Shown: in pieces, positions 1 to 12,960 of the stretch
How positions within the stretch are numbered: position 1 is the first letter of the stretch
Layout: each line of letters opens with the position of its first letter
Assembly: GCF_001949145.1 (NCBI RefSeq)
Contig: NW_019091413.1
Coordinates: forward strand, 692,315-756,314
Direction: 5' to 3'
Source of the DNA: Acanthaster planci
Taxonomy: Eukaryota; Echinodermata; Asteroidea; Valvatida; Acanthasteridae
DNA: 64,000 nt
Translations under genes and position numbers: made by a program
Notes under the pieces: generated by a model
Databases searched by the model: none
What the model saw: the letters and a program-made list of their open reading frames with translations, nothing else
What the model was told of the DNA's origin: nothing

Positions 1-50
1 CGGTATCTTCCCCTACCCCCCCCCCCGACCTAGACACGCCACTGCCAAGG
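1..50. repeat. C-rich repeat fragment
   Basis: A run of C residues is followed by a short stretch resembling the C-rich arm near 37110-37150 inside the sulfotransferase intron. It is probably the end of an interspersed repeat cut by the window edge. No coding content is seen. Confidence 0.35.
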
Positions 51-306
51 AAAGCATGGTATCTATTGATAAAAAGCATTTGTTTTTAATTAAACAATAA
101 TGCACCTGTTTTTTTTTTGTATTTGTCAGTACAGTGATGCATATTTATATTCTATTTATTCACAAACTTGAATCTTTTATGCCAAGTTGTGTGAAATTTT
201 TCATATTTCTTTACTTTTGGGGATGATCCACAATACACTTTCGCCATGTGGCTATAACTTGTTGTTTGTCAATACCTACTAGGGAAGCTCTCAGTTTGAA
301 ACTCAC

Positions 307-3300
307 TTGATTGTACTTATCAGTGTCTTCATTCAGAGAGAAGACTAGCCCAAGACTTCGTACAGCAACCTCCCTCACACTGTCTGTCTTATCTTGCAGA
401 AGCTGCTGTAACATGGACAGCACCAAGGAACTTCGAATTTCATTCTGCAGGTTGACAAGAGAATGCTGATGAGATTCCTCAGTGAAATTCAAACACAGAG
501 AGGCCAATTTTCCCTTCAGTTTTTAAATGCATTTGTACATTGAGTCATTTTAAAAAAAGAAAAAAAAGGGCAACCCACAAGTAGACAAATCTTTTTCTAA
601 CAGTATTCTCTGAGAGCATTTATTCTAATAGTGGTTTTTCCAGCTCTCCAATGATTGTTGAAAGAATATCAGAGCACATTTTGGCATTTGATACAAAAAA
701 CTTCTGACCAAAAAACTCTTGAAAAAAACAAATGGACAACCAATGAATCACCAAAATATTATTCAACCAACAGACTTAGTCACACGTAGTCTTAGCCATA
801 CTGAACTGAAAGCAATGAAAACCCTGCATTTTGGGAGCTTTTGGGTAGAAAGGGAAAAAACTACAAATAAGTACCTTTCTACCTGATAAATAATATAACA
901 CTTGTGATTTGAACATACCTTAAAATGTTGAGATACTTTTTTGAAATGAAAGTGAGGCTTGGAAACCCTCCAATTCAACATTTGACAATTCATAAGATGT
1001 ACTCAGGAAACACGACTGAAAATGACATTGTCATGACTCAGACCAACCACCAAAACAAAATCATGACTGGCACATGCATTCTTAGCTGAAGTTCAGTACA
1101 AAATTTGGAGCTTTTCCAAAATGATTGTTCTACCCCTGAGATGATAATCTTATGAATAGAGTCATTTGAGCTCTGCTCATCTTATAAATAAGGGTAATCA
1201 ATTTGAACAATGACAAAACAGGTGAAGCACCCACCGGTAGGTACGGGGCTAGGGCACCACAGGACTCTGCCACCAGCTGCCTCCTCTCAGGGAACTTGTG
1301 CGTGATCTGCTCCCAGCACTGCGGTAACAGTTCAGCCTCCGCTCGCTCGGGGCCAACGTACTTGGCAAATGCCACACAACCACCTAGGATCACTTGCCTG
1401 TCGTCAAAAATGCAAAGTTATCAAGCATTATGGACCTTTCCCATGAAATACGGCAGGCGCATGCGCATTACTACCAATGGTTGGCAAAGTTGCTTAAATC
1501 AATGACCTAACGATACAAATCTCCACATAAACACAACTGTGAGCACATACCCGCTGCTTCTGTACTAGTGTAGTTTGACATGAGTATATAATTTAAAGAC
1601 AAGGAATGGTTACTTTCCAGCCTCAGGCCACTGCCACCTTCACTTAGTTTCGAGAAAAGTGTGCTAAGTATTGGACAGAGGCTGTAATACAGTTTTGATT
1701 GACCATCAGCACACCAGGTTATGGTTACAGCAGCTATCCTACACTACCTGACAGTGCTGATGGCCACACCTGCCAACCAGTGCTAGTGGTGCGCATGCCC
1801 CTGTCTAATTTGCTCATTTCATGGGAAAGGTCCATTACGTGATCATCTTTCTCGATCATAGTCAGTAAATTTGGCTGCATTTCATGAAATAATTTTCGTA
1901 TATGGTAAATGATATTTACCTTCATAATAACCAAACAAAAGAGTGAACATTAGGTTCCAATAAACTGAACTTGTTTGGATTCAAAGAATCTAGGAGGATT
2001 TCGGTTCAATAATTTGCACTTATAAGAGGAACAACTGCTGCCTACCTTTGTTCTTCATCAGGTTTCTTGATCAAATTGAAGAGCAAATTGAGGAGTTTGT
2101 CTCTCTCATTTGGTTCTGGGTGGAGTGTGACCGTGCACACGATGAGTGGAACCAGCTCCTATTGACAAAAACAATTAAAAAGGGTTATGAATATTCATTA
2201 CCGTCAGTGATGCAGTGTCCCTCCAACCAACGTACCTTGTGAAATTTAATCTTCCGGGAATGCCATGGGGCATTCACAAATGGCACGGTGTGGTCTAGTC
2301 GGAAGAGCCAAGCAAGGGCAAGTGATGCAGCACATTTGGGCAACTGAATACCACCAGCATGCCCATTCTGAACTTAACATCTCTGCACCGGAGGTACCCA
2401 CCTCATCGTAGAAGCAGGGTAGAAATGGCACCTGTTCACAGCAAACAGTTCGCATCTTCCCTGCTAACTGCATGATTATCTACAGACTTCATGCTGGTGA
2501 CAGATACTCCAAAGGCAGACCTAGTATCCACCTTGGCATTTGCTACATGGACCATTTCTGCCCTCCATCTCCCCTCCCCTCGGGCACCTACCTCCCTCTT
2601 AGCAATGAGGACGTTGGGTACAATGTGAGGTAAGCAACGGGCAAGCATCTGCACCACACCAGCCCCATCCTCTGCAATGCGCGATACCTCTTCCCGTAGG
2701 CGTGCCTGGGTGACATCTCTCACAGGCAAGACGGCTTCATTGACGGCCCGTTCAAATGGGCTCAATTCCCTACAAAGTAAGATTGTAAAACCTCACTGTC
2801 ACAAAGCAAAACTGTCAGCTGTATGCAACTGGATGCTATCATTAGGTTCAGAGTCCTCAAATGTATTTAACCTGGGGTCATTTTGAGGCCAAGTTTCTCT
2901 TTACAGATTTGCTTGGGTGAAACAAGAATTGCCATCCTTTTTTCACTAGAGGTGAACTTTGACTGGATCTTGCTTCAAACAGTGGCTACTTCACAAAACA
3001 TTTCTTACTAAAAATTCAAACCGCCCTGTCAAGTGCTTTTTGTTCTTCTTTGGATACGCATGATCTTTCTAGACCTGAAATGAACTTTACAACTGACTAA
3101 ATGATTGTCAAAAACTTCACTGACAACCAATCTTTTCTGTAAAGAGACAAAAGCTAAAAGCTATCTCTATCCCTTGACAGGCTTCTTGACTAGGAACACT
3201 GCTAAAACCAACAACATGCAACGGTTGTTAAACTGAAAAGCCCCTTCAATATGAACAAGATGCAAATAAGGTAAATAATGCCCCAAGGCCAGACAGCATC

Positions 3301-6300
3301 AGAAAGTGAGGTTGCAAGCTACCTCAAGATCTAGCAATGACACAGTTCAATGTAACTAGCTCCATCACTTGGAATAGAGCAGCTCTATGCTTGCCTGCTC
3401 AATGGTTTACATAGTCCCAATACATCAACACACTTGTTGCACCCTTGCAAGGTTGCTCAAACTGGTCAAGACTTTACTTTTATGGCCTAACAGCGCTATC
3501 TCCACCAACCTCGTGGATGCATTTCTTTCGGCCTGCTCCTCACGCCCGTCAGTGACGTCCCCCGGTATTGTGGGCATGTGGCCTTGCCTGTCAGCATCTT
3601 CCTCAGGTAAGTTGCTGGCCAGGTCGGCCATGTCTTCCCCGTTCCCAGCACTCTCACTGTCAGTTCTGTCAGTGTGAGATAAGTCAATCGAATTTTATGA
3701 GTCCCAGTAAAATCACAAAATCAAATCGGAGACCCCTTGTTTTGAGTTCAGGGTTGAGCAGGTGTGCTTTTTTACAATTAGCTTTCAGTGATACAGTTGA
3801 CTGCCAAAGACCAGTTCCGGTCTTTGGCAGTACGTAGGCAGTGTAGCGGTGCCTATGCAGTGAGATCAGATTTCATTTTCTCCACCTTGTACCTGGGTTT
3901 TGGACCACTTCCTGCCTCCCTGACCATCGAGCCAGCGGCTGGTGCTTTATGTGGTGTACCGACAGGGCTCACACCGGGAGTTGAGGTTTTAAGTAACTGT
4001 AGCGCATCGAGATCTCTGCAGTGATAATACAAGCAAAATCAAGTGACAGAGTTGGCTACACAGACAGTTGTCACCTCACTTGCTATTTCTATGGGCGGCC
4101 AAAGTTTGCAGGAATACCACCATTGGTTGGTGTTATCATTTCTTTTAAAAGAGGGTCCATTTTCATTTAGTAGTAGTTTCTAATATTTGATTTCTATTCG
4201 GGATTTTTTAACACGTAGTAAACTATACTTTTCTTTTCTGCCAGTTTTACCCACCGCTAGTAGGTAGAAATGCTACTGAAATCAAAAGAGAGCGTACCCT
4301 GAAGTATGCAAAATTCATCTTGTGACCAATTTTACCGAGAGTAAGCAGAATTTGGACCATACATCCAATATAATACTAACTTTTGCATGTTCTGCAATTG
4401 TTCCTTGAGAGTTTGATTTTCATCAGTGTAAGATGTGAGTTCCTCTTGGAGTTGAAGGACTTGTGATTCCTAAAAAAAAGGAAAGGAAACTTGCTTCACA
4501 ACCCTTTATCTATTAAGCCTTTTCCCATCTTTCATCTGCTCCAAGCATGCTAAAAATTAATCTAGTGACCACAACCACGGCCACTTGAAGTGTGAAAGCA
4601 GGCACAAATGATATGCCAAACGCAATGCCTCCACTTTAGGAAGCACAGCGACATACACACAAATAGAGGAATCATCTTGGTGAAATCTTTTGATACAGGT
4701 GTTTCACAACAGTGCCCCACCAAGAGTTTGCAATGCGTTGGCCAATCACAATGCGTGAAATGTATTGATCCTTTCCACATGTGCACTGCCAATCGACATT
4801 TGCTGATGTGTCAACCCATTCAAATGCACACTGTGTACAATGGCCACCATGCCGTGTTGCAAACTCTTGGTGGCGCACTATTATGAAACGCCCATATTGT
4901 GGGCATCTGATCATTCATCAAGATGATGGGGTCAAGTTGTATTTCAGTTCATTTTTAATGTAAAGCCCATTTTCTAAAACATTATCACCTTCTAAAACAC
5001 AAAGACAGCAAACAACAGAAACTTGTATAAACTTACTAGACACAAACTCTACTCCGTTCTACAGCCCTACCTACTTCTTCAAACTCAAAATTTTTCAGAA
5101 CTCTCCAGCTTCCCATTTGCCAAACATTTCTAAATTGACTCAAAATCCACAGATAAGTCATACCCTGTATAAAGAAACTGCCCATGTTGTCAGTACTCAA
5201 TCAATTTCTCATAGCCTGCCTCTCGTCTCCAAAAACTCACCAACTTCTGTCTCTCCTCGTCTATGGCCATTCCGAGGTCTGCTTCCACTTCCTCTGACTG
5301 CTCTGCCAGGATGCTGTCCTCCCCGCATCCCACCTCTGCTGTCTCCTTGGCAGGGATGACATGCCTACTGTAGTCCCTGTACAGATGCAGTAGGTCTGGC
5401 GGGCGGGAGCGATTCAGGCCAACATCGTCCCAGTCATCAAAATCCTTATTGCAAACAAAAGGACACATCTCCATGGATTTTTGATCAACCCTTCTTATGA
5501 AGCCTTTTCCTCCTGAACAAAACTTTTTTATCTTGCCTTGTGACATCTTTCTTTATCTGATAGGGGGTTCACTGATGTATGCAAAGATTAACAAACATTG
5601 GGGTAGACAGTTTGTAGATAATTATACTAACATGGAGTGCCCACGGTTACACCATGGACGCTCCAGTGCAATATCTATTTACTGGGAGCGATGAAATGGC
5701 CGGTTTCCATTCACTGCAAACAATAACAAGTGTTGGTCATTCCAACTCTACGGGCCAAGGTGTAGATGTATTGTAAACACTACACAAACCGTAGATGTAT
5801 TGTAAACACTACACAAACTGTAGATGGACTGTAAACACCACACAAACCTGTTCCTCATTCTCATCGCAGAAAGTGATCGAAGTGAGTTTATAGTCATGTT
5901 GCAGTAGAAACTCATTGATGAGAAAGTTGAGAGCTCGACGCTCTAAAGGTTTCATTGTATCCTATCAAATGAAAGATAAGTTGGTTATACAAACACTGAC
6001 AAGTGCAAGGGTGCTGACAATGGTCAAGGGGTGTCTTTACAAGGGTACCAAACTGAAACAAATAAAACAAACGGAGACCTCAGGAGGAATAAAGATTGCA
6101 GGGTATAAACCCTATTCCTTCCATATCTTTCAGAGTCCATATGAAGGTCTTGGAGGATTTTGCAGGATCTAAGAAAGCCCACGTCAACCAGTAAAACTTT
6201 ACACGGAGATTCACATCCCTTGAATTATGAAGAACAGAGAATGTGTTATTAGATTCTGTATAATGGATGACTTTAGAGGGTTAAGGAAGATTTCAAAAAA

Positions 6301-9300
6301 AGGACCGGCAAGTCAAGGTAAGCATCATTAATACAAATTCTCAAGCACGCATATTTTTTTAAATTTCAAATGACACAAAATAGCATGAAGACATTACCTC
6401 TGCAATCACGCCTTCAGCTGTCTTATTGGTGTGAATTGGTGATGGAACTTCACTCTCTACAACACAACAGAGAATTGTTTCAATAAGGATGGTATCAGCT
6501 GAGATATCTGATGGAAGTTTCCTTAGTAAGTCCCCATTCATCTGAAACCACATTTCTTTAAGGTCAATACCACACTTATGTCAAGGCTTAGATCAAAATA
6601 ATGAAGTTATAAGCAGCACTTGGAGAACATGTAGATCATTTTCAATGTTTGTCAAATCTGAAGAGAAATGCCATTGTTAAACAATAGTCACGCTCTGTCA
6701 TATTATGTTTTTCATACTGGGTGTTTTGGCCCTGAACTTTGCTGATGTACTGTATATTTGTAACCATACGCTGCCAGGTTTAATTTGAAGTAGCATGACA
6801 TCTTCCCGATGGATTTTCATTTTCATTAACTTCATTTACTGGATGTTTACACCTACTGAATGACTCTCTGGTGGCTACTCTAATCTGACAGACAACATTT
6901 ATTGATGCCCGAGTATTTCAGCCAGGCCCGCCGCCTTGTAAAGAGAGCCCAGATTGTGCAGAGTGACGTAATTTTCTTTTGTTCCTGAAACTGGCTGAGC
7001 GCGCTGCTGGCGTCTTGTCAAATGCAAACCAGATTAGCATGCAGCGGTACTATATCGCTCATCCCTGGAGCGCTGAAGCACTTTTGTCCCTGGTGGTAAT
7101 CCACTCGTGCTAAATGCCAAAAACAGTGGTACAATTGTTCAAAGCAATGACAGATTCCTTAGCTATTGAAAACTGAAAAAATGTTGGCAATTTCCAGCAG
7201 CCCGGTCTTTCGTTCTGAGTACGATCTTTTGTTACAAGGCCAAGCTCCCTTGTCTGATTTCGGGCACCTTGGCTTTGCATATAAAGCCTACGTCTCCGTT
7301 ACCAGGCACCCCGGCACGAAGCGGTTAAACAGTATACTCAGTATTGTCTGAGGACTGGTGAAAAACTATACAAGCTTGAATACGGGATTAATCTTCATTT
7401 CTAGAACCATTTTTTGGCAACATTTTGTTTCAGGATTCCAATGTTTCAAGAAGAAAGAATTCTTATGTGAATCATATCTGTTGTAGTTTCATAGTTTTTC
7501 AAGACAGCAACAAACTTCTCAATTGACATGTTGGAACATCAGGATTTACAAAAAGTCGGGCAATGTCTAAATCTTGTGTCTGGAGTTATTAGTCTGACGC
7601 AGACAACAGGCAAAGCCAAAGGCTTGGAACCAAATTCTGACAAAACAATCCACTGCATTAGAATTGTTCTGATGGAAAGGATCATATTTGTTGGCTTCTG
7701 ATGGAAGTTCCTTTAACCACTTGCCGCCGGGGTTTCCAGTACCAGACACGTATTCGTGGTCTCCGAAATCAGACAAAGGGAACTGGGCCTTGTAACAAAA
7801 GACCGTACTTGTAACAAAAGACCAGGCTGCGGGGAATTACCTTCTCAATAGTGGAGATAATCCAGCCCTGTTTTGAAACATTATACCAAGGTTTGGGTCA
7901 TTTAGTGTGAACGGATTACCATCGGGAACAAAAGAGCTCCACCACCGCAGTGATGAGCCACACAGCATTGCTGCATGCTAATCTGGCCCCTATTGAAAAG
8001 AGGTCAGCAGCACACTGTGTCAGTTTCGTGAACAAAAGAAAATTACAAAACACCGCAAAATCTGGACTCTTTTTACAAGGCAGCAGGTCTGGCTGAAATA
8101 CTCCAGCGTCAATAGATGTTGTCTGTCAGATTAGAGTAGAACCAGACAGTCCTTCGTGTTGGTGTAAATGTCCAGTAAATGAAGATAGGAATTTGAAAAG
8201 AATTTTGATAACAGAAAAAAATGATAATTATCCCGTCCCAGCATCATCAACACAGATAACTGACACCGGCGCAAAGTGGTTAATAAGTCCCCTGTCATTT
8301 GCTACTAGATTTCTCTTTAGATCAACTCAGATTGGCTTTAACCACTTCCTGCCGGGGACTCCGGGATCGGAGATGTATGGTTTATATGCGTGGCCGGGGT
8401 CTCCGAACTCGGACAAAGGAAACAGGGCCCTGTAACAAAAGACCGCACTCCGAACAAAAGACCAGGCTGCTGGGCATTACCGGCATTTTTCACGCTCAAA
8501 AGTGGTGATAATCCAACCTGGTTTTGAAACCCTATACCAGGGTTTGGGGCATTGAGAGCGAGCGGATTACCAACGGGGACAAAAGCGCTCCACCACCGCA
8601 GCGATGAGCCACACAGCACCACTGCACGCTAATCTGGCCCCTATTGAAAAGAGGTCAGCAGTGCACTGAGCCAGGTTCGTGAACAAAAGACAGTTATATA
8701 ACAACGCACAATCTGGGCTCTGTTTACAAGGCTGCAGGCCTGGCTGAAATACTCGGGCGTCAATGAAGGTCACCTATCAACGTAGAGTAGTGCCTAAAGA
8801 TTACTTCGTGCGGCTATAAACGACCGTTAAATGAAATGATAAATTTTTGAAGGATTTTCAAAACGGAAAAAATGATAGTCATGCCGACCCAGCATCATCA
8901 ACATTGAAAAATGCCCCGGCACGAAGTGGTTAATGTGTGAAGTCCCTGGTGTCAGGTTGGTGTAGTACCTCTTTCCTTGCCTTTCACGTCTGCAGCCCAG
9001 GTTCAATTCCTGGCTCGGTCCCCATGCAGATTGGGTTTTCAGTCCCTACCCAATTCTGTGGATTTTACCCAGAATATTCTTCTGGGGTTTTCCTCCCATC
9101 ACTAAAACTGTAACTTCTTCTCACTGTCTCTTCTCTACAGGTTTCTTCAGGCTTACGAGCTACAGTGCTAAAGCACTTTGTGGAATCCTTGGTGCCATTA
9201 CCAGAAAGAATTAATAATAACAATAATAATAATAATACCACACAAATTTCAGTGCTACGATCAAAACTGTGAAGTTATAAGCAGCCCCTGGAGAACTGGA

Positions 9301-12300
9301 GTAGATCATTGACTCTTTACCAGCTGCCTCGGTGAGGTTGGCCCGTAGCGCCTTGATGGTCTCCTTGGCCTTACGCAGCTCAAACTCCAACACTGCATGC
9401 TTGTCGTCAGACTGGTTGATGCCATCATCAGAGTACCTGGCAAGGTCCAGCGAGTCAAAGGTGGTCTCGCTGGAAGTGCGATCTGCAGCAGAACAGAAGG
9501 AGGACTTTGAAGCAAGGCCAAAGGGAATCCAGAGAAACAGGGAACAGATAAATAAAGGGTTCTATGAGCAAGAACCACATCAAAGCCACACAAGTGAACC
9601 AGGTACCAGTGATTCTGATACAATGAGATTGCTTAACCAGCAGGCATCTGTAGGCAATTGTTCACTTAATCCCTACCAGTAAAATATGTTATATACCTAA
9701 CCTCAACTCAGTAAGCATCAACATGGCACATTTGGTGACAAAAATGCATCATGCTTGCAAATGCCTACAAGGGCTGTAAGGATTGGCAATCTTCACTTAC
9801 GTAATGGATTGAGTTGTAAAGAGTTCTCTTGCCGTTCAAAGTTCCCAGGGTTGGAGAAATAGTCCCTGAGACGAAGGAGCTCACGGCCACTCTCAATGAG
9901 CTCTGTGTGCATCTCCAATGCCGTCAAAACCATTCGATCCTGCATTAAAAATGTACATTGATTAAAATAAAGCATTTGACCTTCAAAAATATATAACAGC
10001 TGAAGAAGCATACAGAGCTGCCCAGTGCAGAAGACTAGACAATGTCAGACTTGGCAGTGGATATTTGAGTGGTTCACAGTTCTGACATGGTTCTGCTGTT
10101 GTACCAGCATGGCACTGAACATACACTTAATGCACAATGAGTGTTTTTGGATACTTCCAAATTTCACAGTGGCAAATATTCATGTGATTCCATGCTTACG
10201 TTGCCATTAAGAATTCATATTCAAAAGAACAACAGGAAAATGAAATATCCTGCAATAAATTGTAGAAATCAATTTCAAACATAGAGCTATACACAAAAAC
10301 TAGAGTGCTGACTCATGTACAAAGTGATGCCTGCTGGGCGCATCCAATACAAACCTGTGGAAAACCTATGGAAATTTTGTACGGTTATTTGCATATCTGC
10401 ATAAGTTTGCCTTGACTTAATCAGATTTCACCGGTACTCGATTTACGTTGCACTCAGAGTACATAATTCTATATTCATTCTATCCAATTTTGAATATTCT
10501 ACAAGTATGCACATGGATTCAAAATGTCTACACCCAGGAGAGTGCCAAATTTCCCAGCGCGGAGGATAAGAAGTTAGAGCTCTTGTAATTTCATATAGCT
10601 CTAGGCCTATGATTCAAATAACAAAAGAATTAAAATGGCTGGGTCTTGAACCTAGGTCTCTAAATCCACAGCGCAATGCCTGGCTGAATTTGGTCATTCA
10701 GTAATACTGCATTGCTTTATTGCTGGCAGTCAAAAAAAAAGATACAACTGTGTATGCACTGCCATTAAGACCTGTACACACAATGTGTAAATGTTCTATA
10801 AACACACGCTGGCTAATCCAAATATCTTTGACATACAATGCCGAGGCACGTCACAAAAATCTGTCCAAAAAGCAGATGCATGTCTGATTGATTTTCACAG
10901 TAAGTGGTGAAAGAAGGGACCTGGCGACTATACGGTCACAGATGTTATACACTTCATATTAAAATTTAATCCTGTCAGATGCAACTTCCAAATCTGCTTG
11001 TCAAGGAAAGTAGATTTTTTATGCCTGACCTAGCCAGCTGTGCCAGAAGATGCATTTTCTCTAAAATGCACGGTTTGACCATGGATAAGTTTACACATGG
11101 ATAAGTTTACAATCTGTCTCACTATTTCTAATAAACGCAAAGCCAGTGGATGGACCAGGAACCAGCCCATCACTGCTTTCTCCTGGTTGAGGTTTTTATG
11201 CAGCCACAGTGATTTTTGAGGGAACGAGTTCCATATCCTGACATCACTTGACACCCTATGAACAGACTCTATGAAACTGGTTCAACTTTTTCAGTGCTAA
11301 ATTAGGAAATGTTATTGCTCTCTTGTGGGTTCTAAACAACTGCAAGGGAAAATCAGTGATGTCCAAATATGGAACTCTTACCTTTTGTGGTTTGTGAACA
11401 CCGAAAAGGTCTAATCCTTGATAGCTCCCCTCCCTTTTCTAATAAACCTTTTATGTGTTAAATTTGAATAGAATCTGGTACACTGAGTTCTTTAAATTCG
11501 AAACACAACAACTTGAATTCTCCATACTACGGGCACTGTTGCTATACCTGGTGATTTAGGGCAAGCTTTTGGTTAGTTACTACATACATGTAAGAGATGC
11601 CTTGCACCAAGGCCCTACACTGTTTTCAGTTGATAAGGCCATAAGAATGAATATCCCGGATATCTATCCACGGCCCACATACCGCTGATACAACTACCAA
11701 AAGATTTTATTATTTTCAAAAAAGTTATTGTTTCAGAAAAATTGTTGTTTTCCCATTGGGAACGCTTAAAAAAATGGCTGCAAAGTAACTCTAGAGTTTA
11801 TAGTGTGACAACTGCCTGTGTACAAATGGCATGACGCAAGACGGACTGAGAGCTAGTCTACTTTCAAGGTTGGTTCCCTTTGTATGAACACGTACTCACT
11901 ATCAATGGGTGCGTTCGATTAGCTTCCCTGAATACAAAAGTGTTACACGCAAGGGAAGCCTCCAAATGAGGGTAATCGAACGCTGCTGTGTACTTGCCAA
12001 GGCATTCTGGGAAAAAGGTCAAGCACAAACAGTCCATCCATGACGTCAAACACTCGGGCAGCCTCCAGAGACCCACTCGCCAGACGGGGTAGTAGTGGCT
12101 GACACCAGGGCAGGCACGAGAATCACGTAATGGCTAAACGAACGCTCTTGTGTAAGTTTGACTTACACGTGTAAGCTAATCGAACGCACCCATTGTGTGG
12201 CATGTACACCAACTAATGATTATGAAAAAATAGCCTCATGGGTATTCAAAATTGTTTGGACCGAAATCTGGGATGCTCATTCTAGCGGCCTAAGACATGT

Positions 12301-12739
12301 TAAACTAGCCAGAGATGGTGGTCATGCCATGGTGGTCATTATTATTGGCATTGCAAAAACTTATCCCGTTCTTTAGTTAGGGGAATTCAAATTGTTATAT
12401 TTTGAAATCAAATAACACAGTGTACCACATTTTAATTCAAATTTAACTCGCAAAGGCCTGAGTCATGTGAGTACGCTAAGGCCTATTCTGGCATTGCACG
12501 GTCATGACGGTCACCTTCAGCAACTTTGCGGCGATTGCATCGTAACTTGGCTCGGCAGAGTGAGCGTTCCCAGCGTTCACAGGAGCAGCCTTGGTCAAAG
12601 GTGAACCGGTCTCAATAACTTGTATGTCCGTGTCGCCATCGTCTGCAGTGATGGAGGGAGGTTCTACTGCAGCAACAATGCTGTCCTCCACCGGTTCCTC
12701 GTCGTCGTCGGTGAAAAACGGATTATAGGAGTCCGCCAT
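307..12739 (-). CDS. RELCH: RELCH (LisH, coiled-coil and HEAT-repeat protein), 5' half, 13 exons
   Basis: Known family role: RELCH (KIAA1468) binds Rab11 and links recycling endosomes to the trans-Golgi network for cholesterol transfer. Coding exons from 5' to 3': 12739-12515, 9939-9801, 9482-9321, 6456-6398, 5961-5848, 5444-5241, 4469-4381, 4015-3893, 3665-3510, 2769-2592, 2158-2046, 1397-1235 and 444-307. All have AG/GT borders and their phases join without a break for 621 codons; the rest lies beyond the left edge. The acidic start MADSYNPFF is followed by a LisH helix (residues about 68-115, with LTALEMHTELIESGREL), a coiled coil (LEFELRKAKETIKALRANL, about 153-171), a second LisH-like segment (RRALNFLINEFLLQ), and then HEAT-repeat sequence such as GCVAFAKYVGPERAEAELLP and CGALAPYLP. 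The ATG sits in AAACATGG, a good start context. Similarity to vertebrate RELCH was judged from memory. Confidence 0.93.
1431..1834. mobile_element. Harbinger-like MITE with TTA duplication
   Basis: Inverted termini of about 65 bp begin TGGACCTTTCCCATGAAAT at both ends. The 404-bp element is flanked by TTA on each side (1428-1430 and 1835-1837), the 3-bp target duplication typical of PIF/Harbinger MITEs. It lies in a RELCH intron and its end is only about 30 bases upstream of the exon acceptor at 1398. It has no coding capacity. Confidence 0.7.
4665..4930. repeat. Foldback (palindromic) element
   Basis: Two arms, roughly 4669-4735 and 4852-4926, are imperfect reverse complements (for example CCACCAAGAGTTTGCAA in the left arm and its complement in the right). 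Short frames over it are shadows of the palindrome. It sits in a RELCH intron. Confidence 0.6.
5760..5849. repeat. Three-copy 30-bp tandem repeat at a splice donor
   Basis: A unit of about 30 bp (GTAGATGTATTGTAAACACT plus CACAAAC) is repeated three times. The last copy abuts the RELCH exon at 5848-5961, so the donor sequence GTTTGTG on the minus strand is itself part of the repeat and recurs twice further into the intron. Confidence 0.8.
6750..7327 (-). mobile_element. piggyBac-like MITE, copy A (inverted)
   Basis: This reverse-oriented copy matches copies B and C over most of its length. Its one clear terminus is CCGGCACGAAGCGGTTAA, ending in TTAA at 7324-7327. The other end is eroded or truncated near 6750. 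It lies in a RELCH intron and has no transposase. Confidence 0.65.
7713..8284 (+). mobile_element. piggyBac-like MITE, copy B
   Basis: Starts TTAACCACTTGCCGCCGGGG and ends GCGCAAAGTGGTTAA, i.e. inverted termini bounded by TTAA, the canonical piggyBac target. It is about 570 bp, non-coding, and 53 bp from copy C in the same orientation. Confidence 0.75.
8338..8933 (+). mobile_element. piggyBac-like MITE, copy C
   Basis: The best-preserved copy: TTAACCACTTCCTGCCGGGG at the left and CCCCGGCACGAAGTGGTTAA at the right, about 596 bp. The interior aligns with copies A and B (for example the ACAAAAGACC, GGCTGAAATACTC and GAGGTCAGCAG segments). The superfamily call rests only on the TTAA termini. Confidence 0.78.
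8945..9238 (+). mobile_element. tRNA-derived SINE, family 1, copy 1
   Basis: The head GTCAGGTTGG...GTAGTACC resembles a polymerase III A box, and GGTTCAATTCC is a B box. A shared body follows (ACTGTAACTTCTTCTCAC, CTACAGGTTTCTT, CATTACCAGAAA) and an AAT-rich microsatellite tail ending near 9238. Two further copies are at 19003-19243 and 29527-29812. It lies just downstream of RELCH exon 9321-9482. Confidence 0.75.
10615..10690 (-). repeat. tRNA-like sequence, probable SINE fragment
   Basis: On the minus strand a B-box-like GGTTCAAGACC is preceded by AGGCATTGCGCTGTGGATTTAG, reminiscent of a tRNA anticodon region. No closed cloverleaf with an acceptor stem is evident, so it is not called as a tRNA gene. 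Confidence 0.3.
11907..12191. mobile_element. MITE with 19-bp perfect inverted termini
   Basis: GGGTGCGTTCGATTAGCTT at the left is exactly complementary to the right end, and both lie within CAATGGG/CCCATTG. The 285-bp interior is non-coding. The termini resemble hAT-type MITEs, but no clear 8-bp duplication is visible. It lies in RELCH intron 1. Confidence 0.7.
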
Positions 12740-12960
12740 GTTTACTAGCAGTAGACTGGTATCTTTACGCATACGTCTTGGTCCCCGCCTCCTCCTCTTA
12801 GTCTATTCTAGGGGGCGCTATTTATAATGCTGCAAAATCGGCCAGTGAATGTCGGACTGCTTAGACGAGTCTGTGTCCGTGTCTGTTCTGTTCCATTGGC
12901 GTAAGGGCGGGGGGGTATACATCCCCCAACTCTTTTGGGGGAGTTGGGCAATTTTACGTT
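12740..12960 (-). promoter_or_regulatory. Probable RELCH promoter / 5' UTR
   Basis: This is sequence immediately upstream of the RELCH start codon, relatively CpG-bearing. On the minus strand it has a CCAAT-box-like GCCAATGG near 12892-12900 and an 8-bp stem hairpin (CCCAACTC at 12925-12932 pairing with 12941-12948). No TATA box is obvious. The transcription start is not determined. Confidence 0.4.

Noticed and set aside
211-306. Extension of the RELCH exon beyond 307
   Set aside because: Family similarity stops at DKYNQ, where a consensus donor GTGAGT follows. The downstream open frame is intron.
11030-11254. Minus-strand frame with RIWNSFPQK resembling a LINE C-terminus
   Set aside because: The single short resemblance is not supported by upstream RT motifs.
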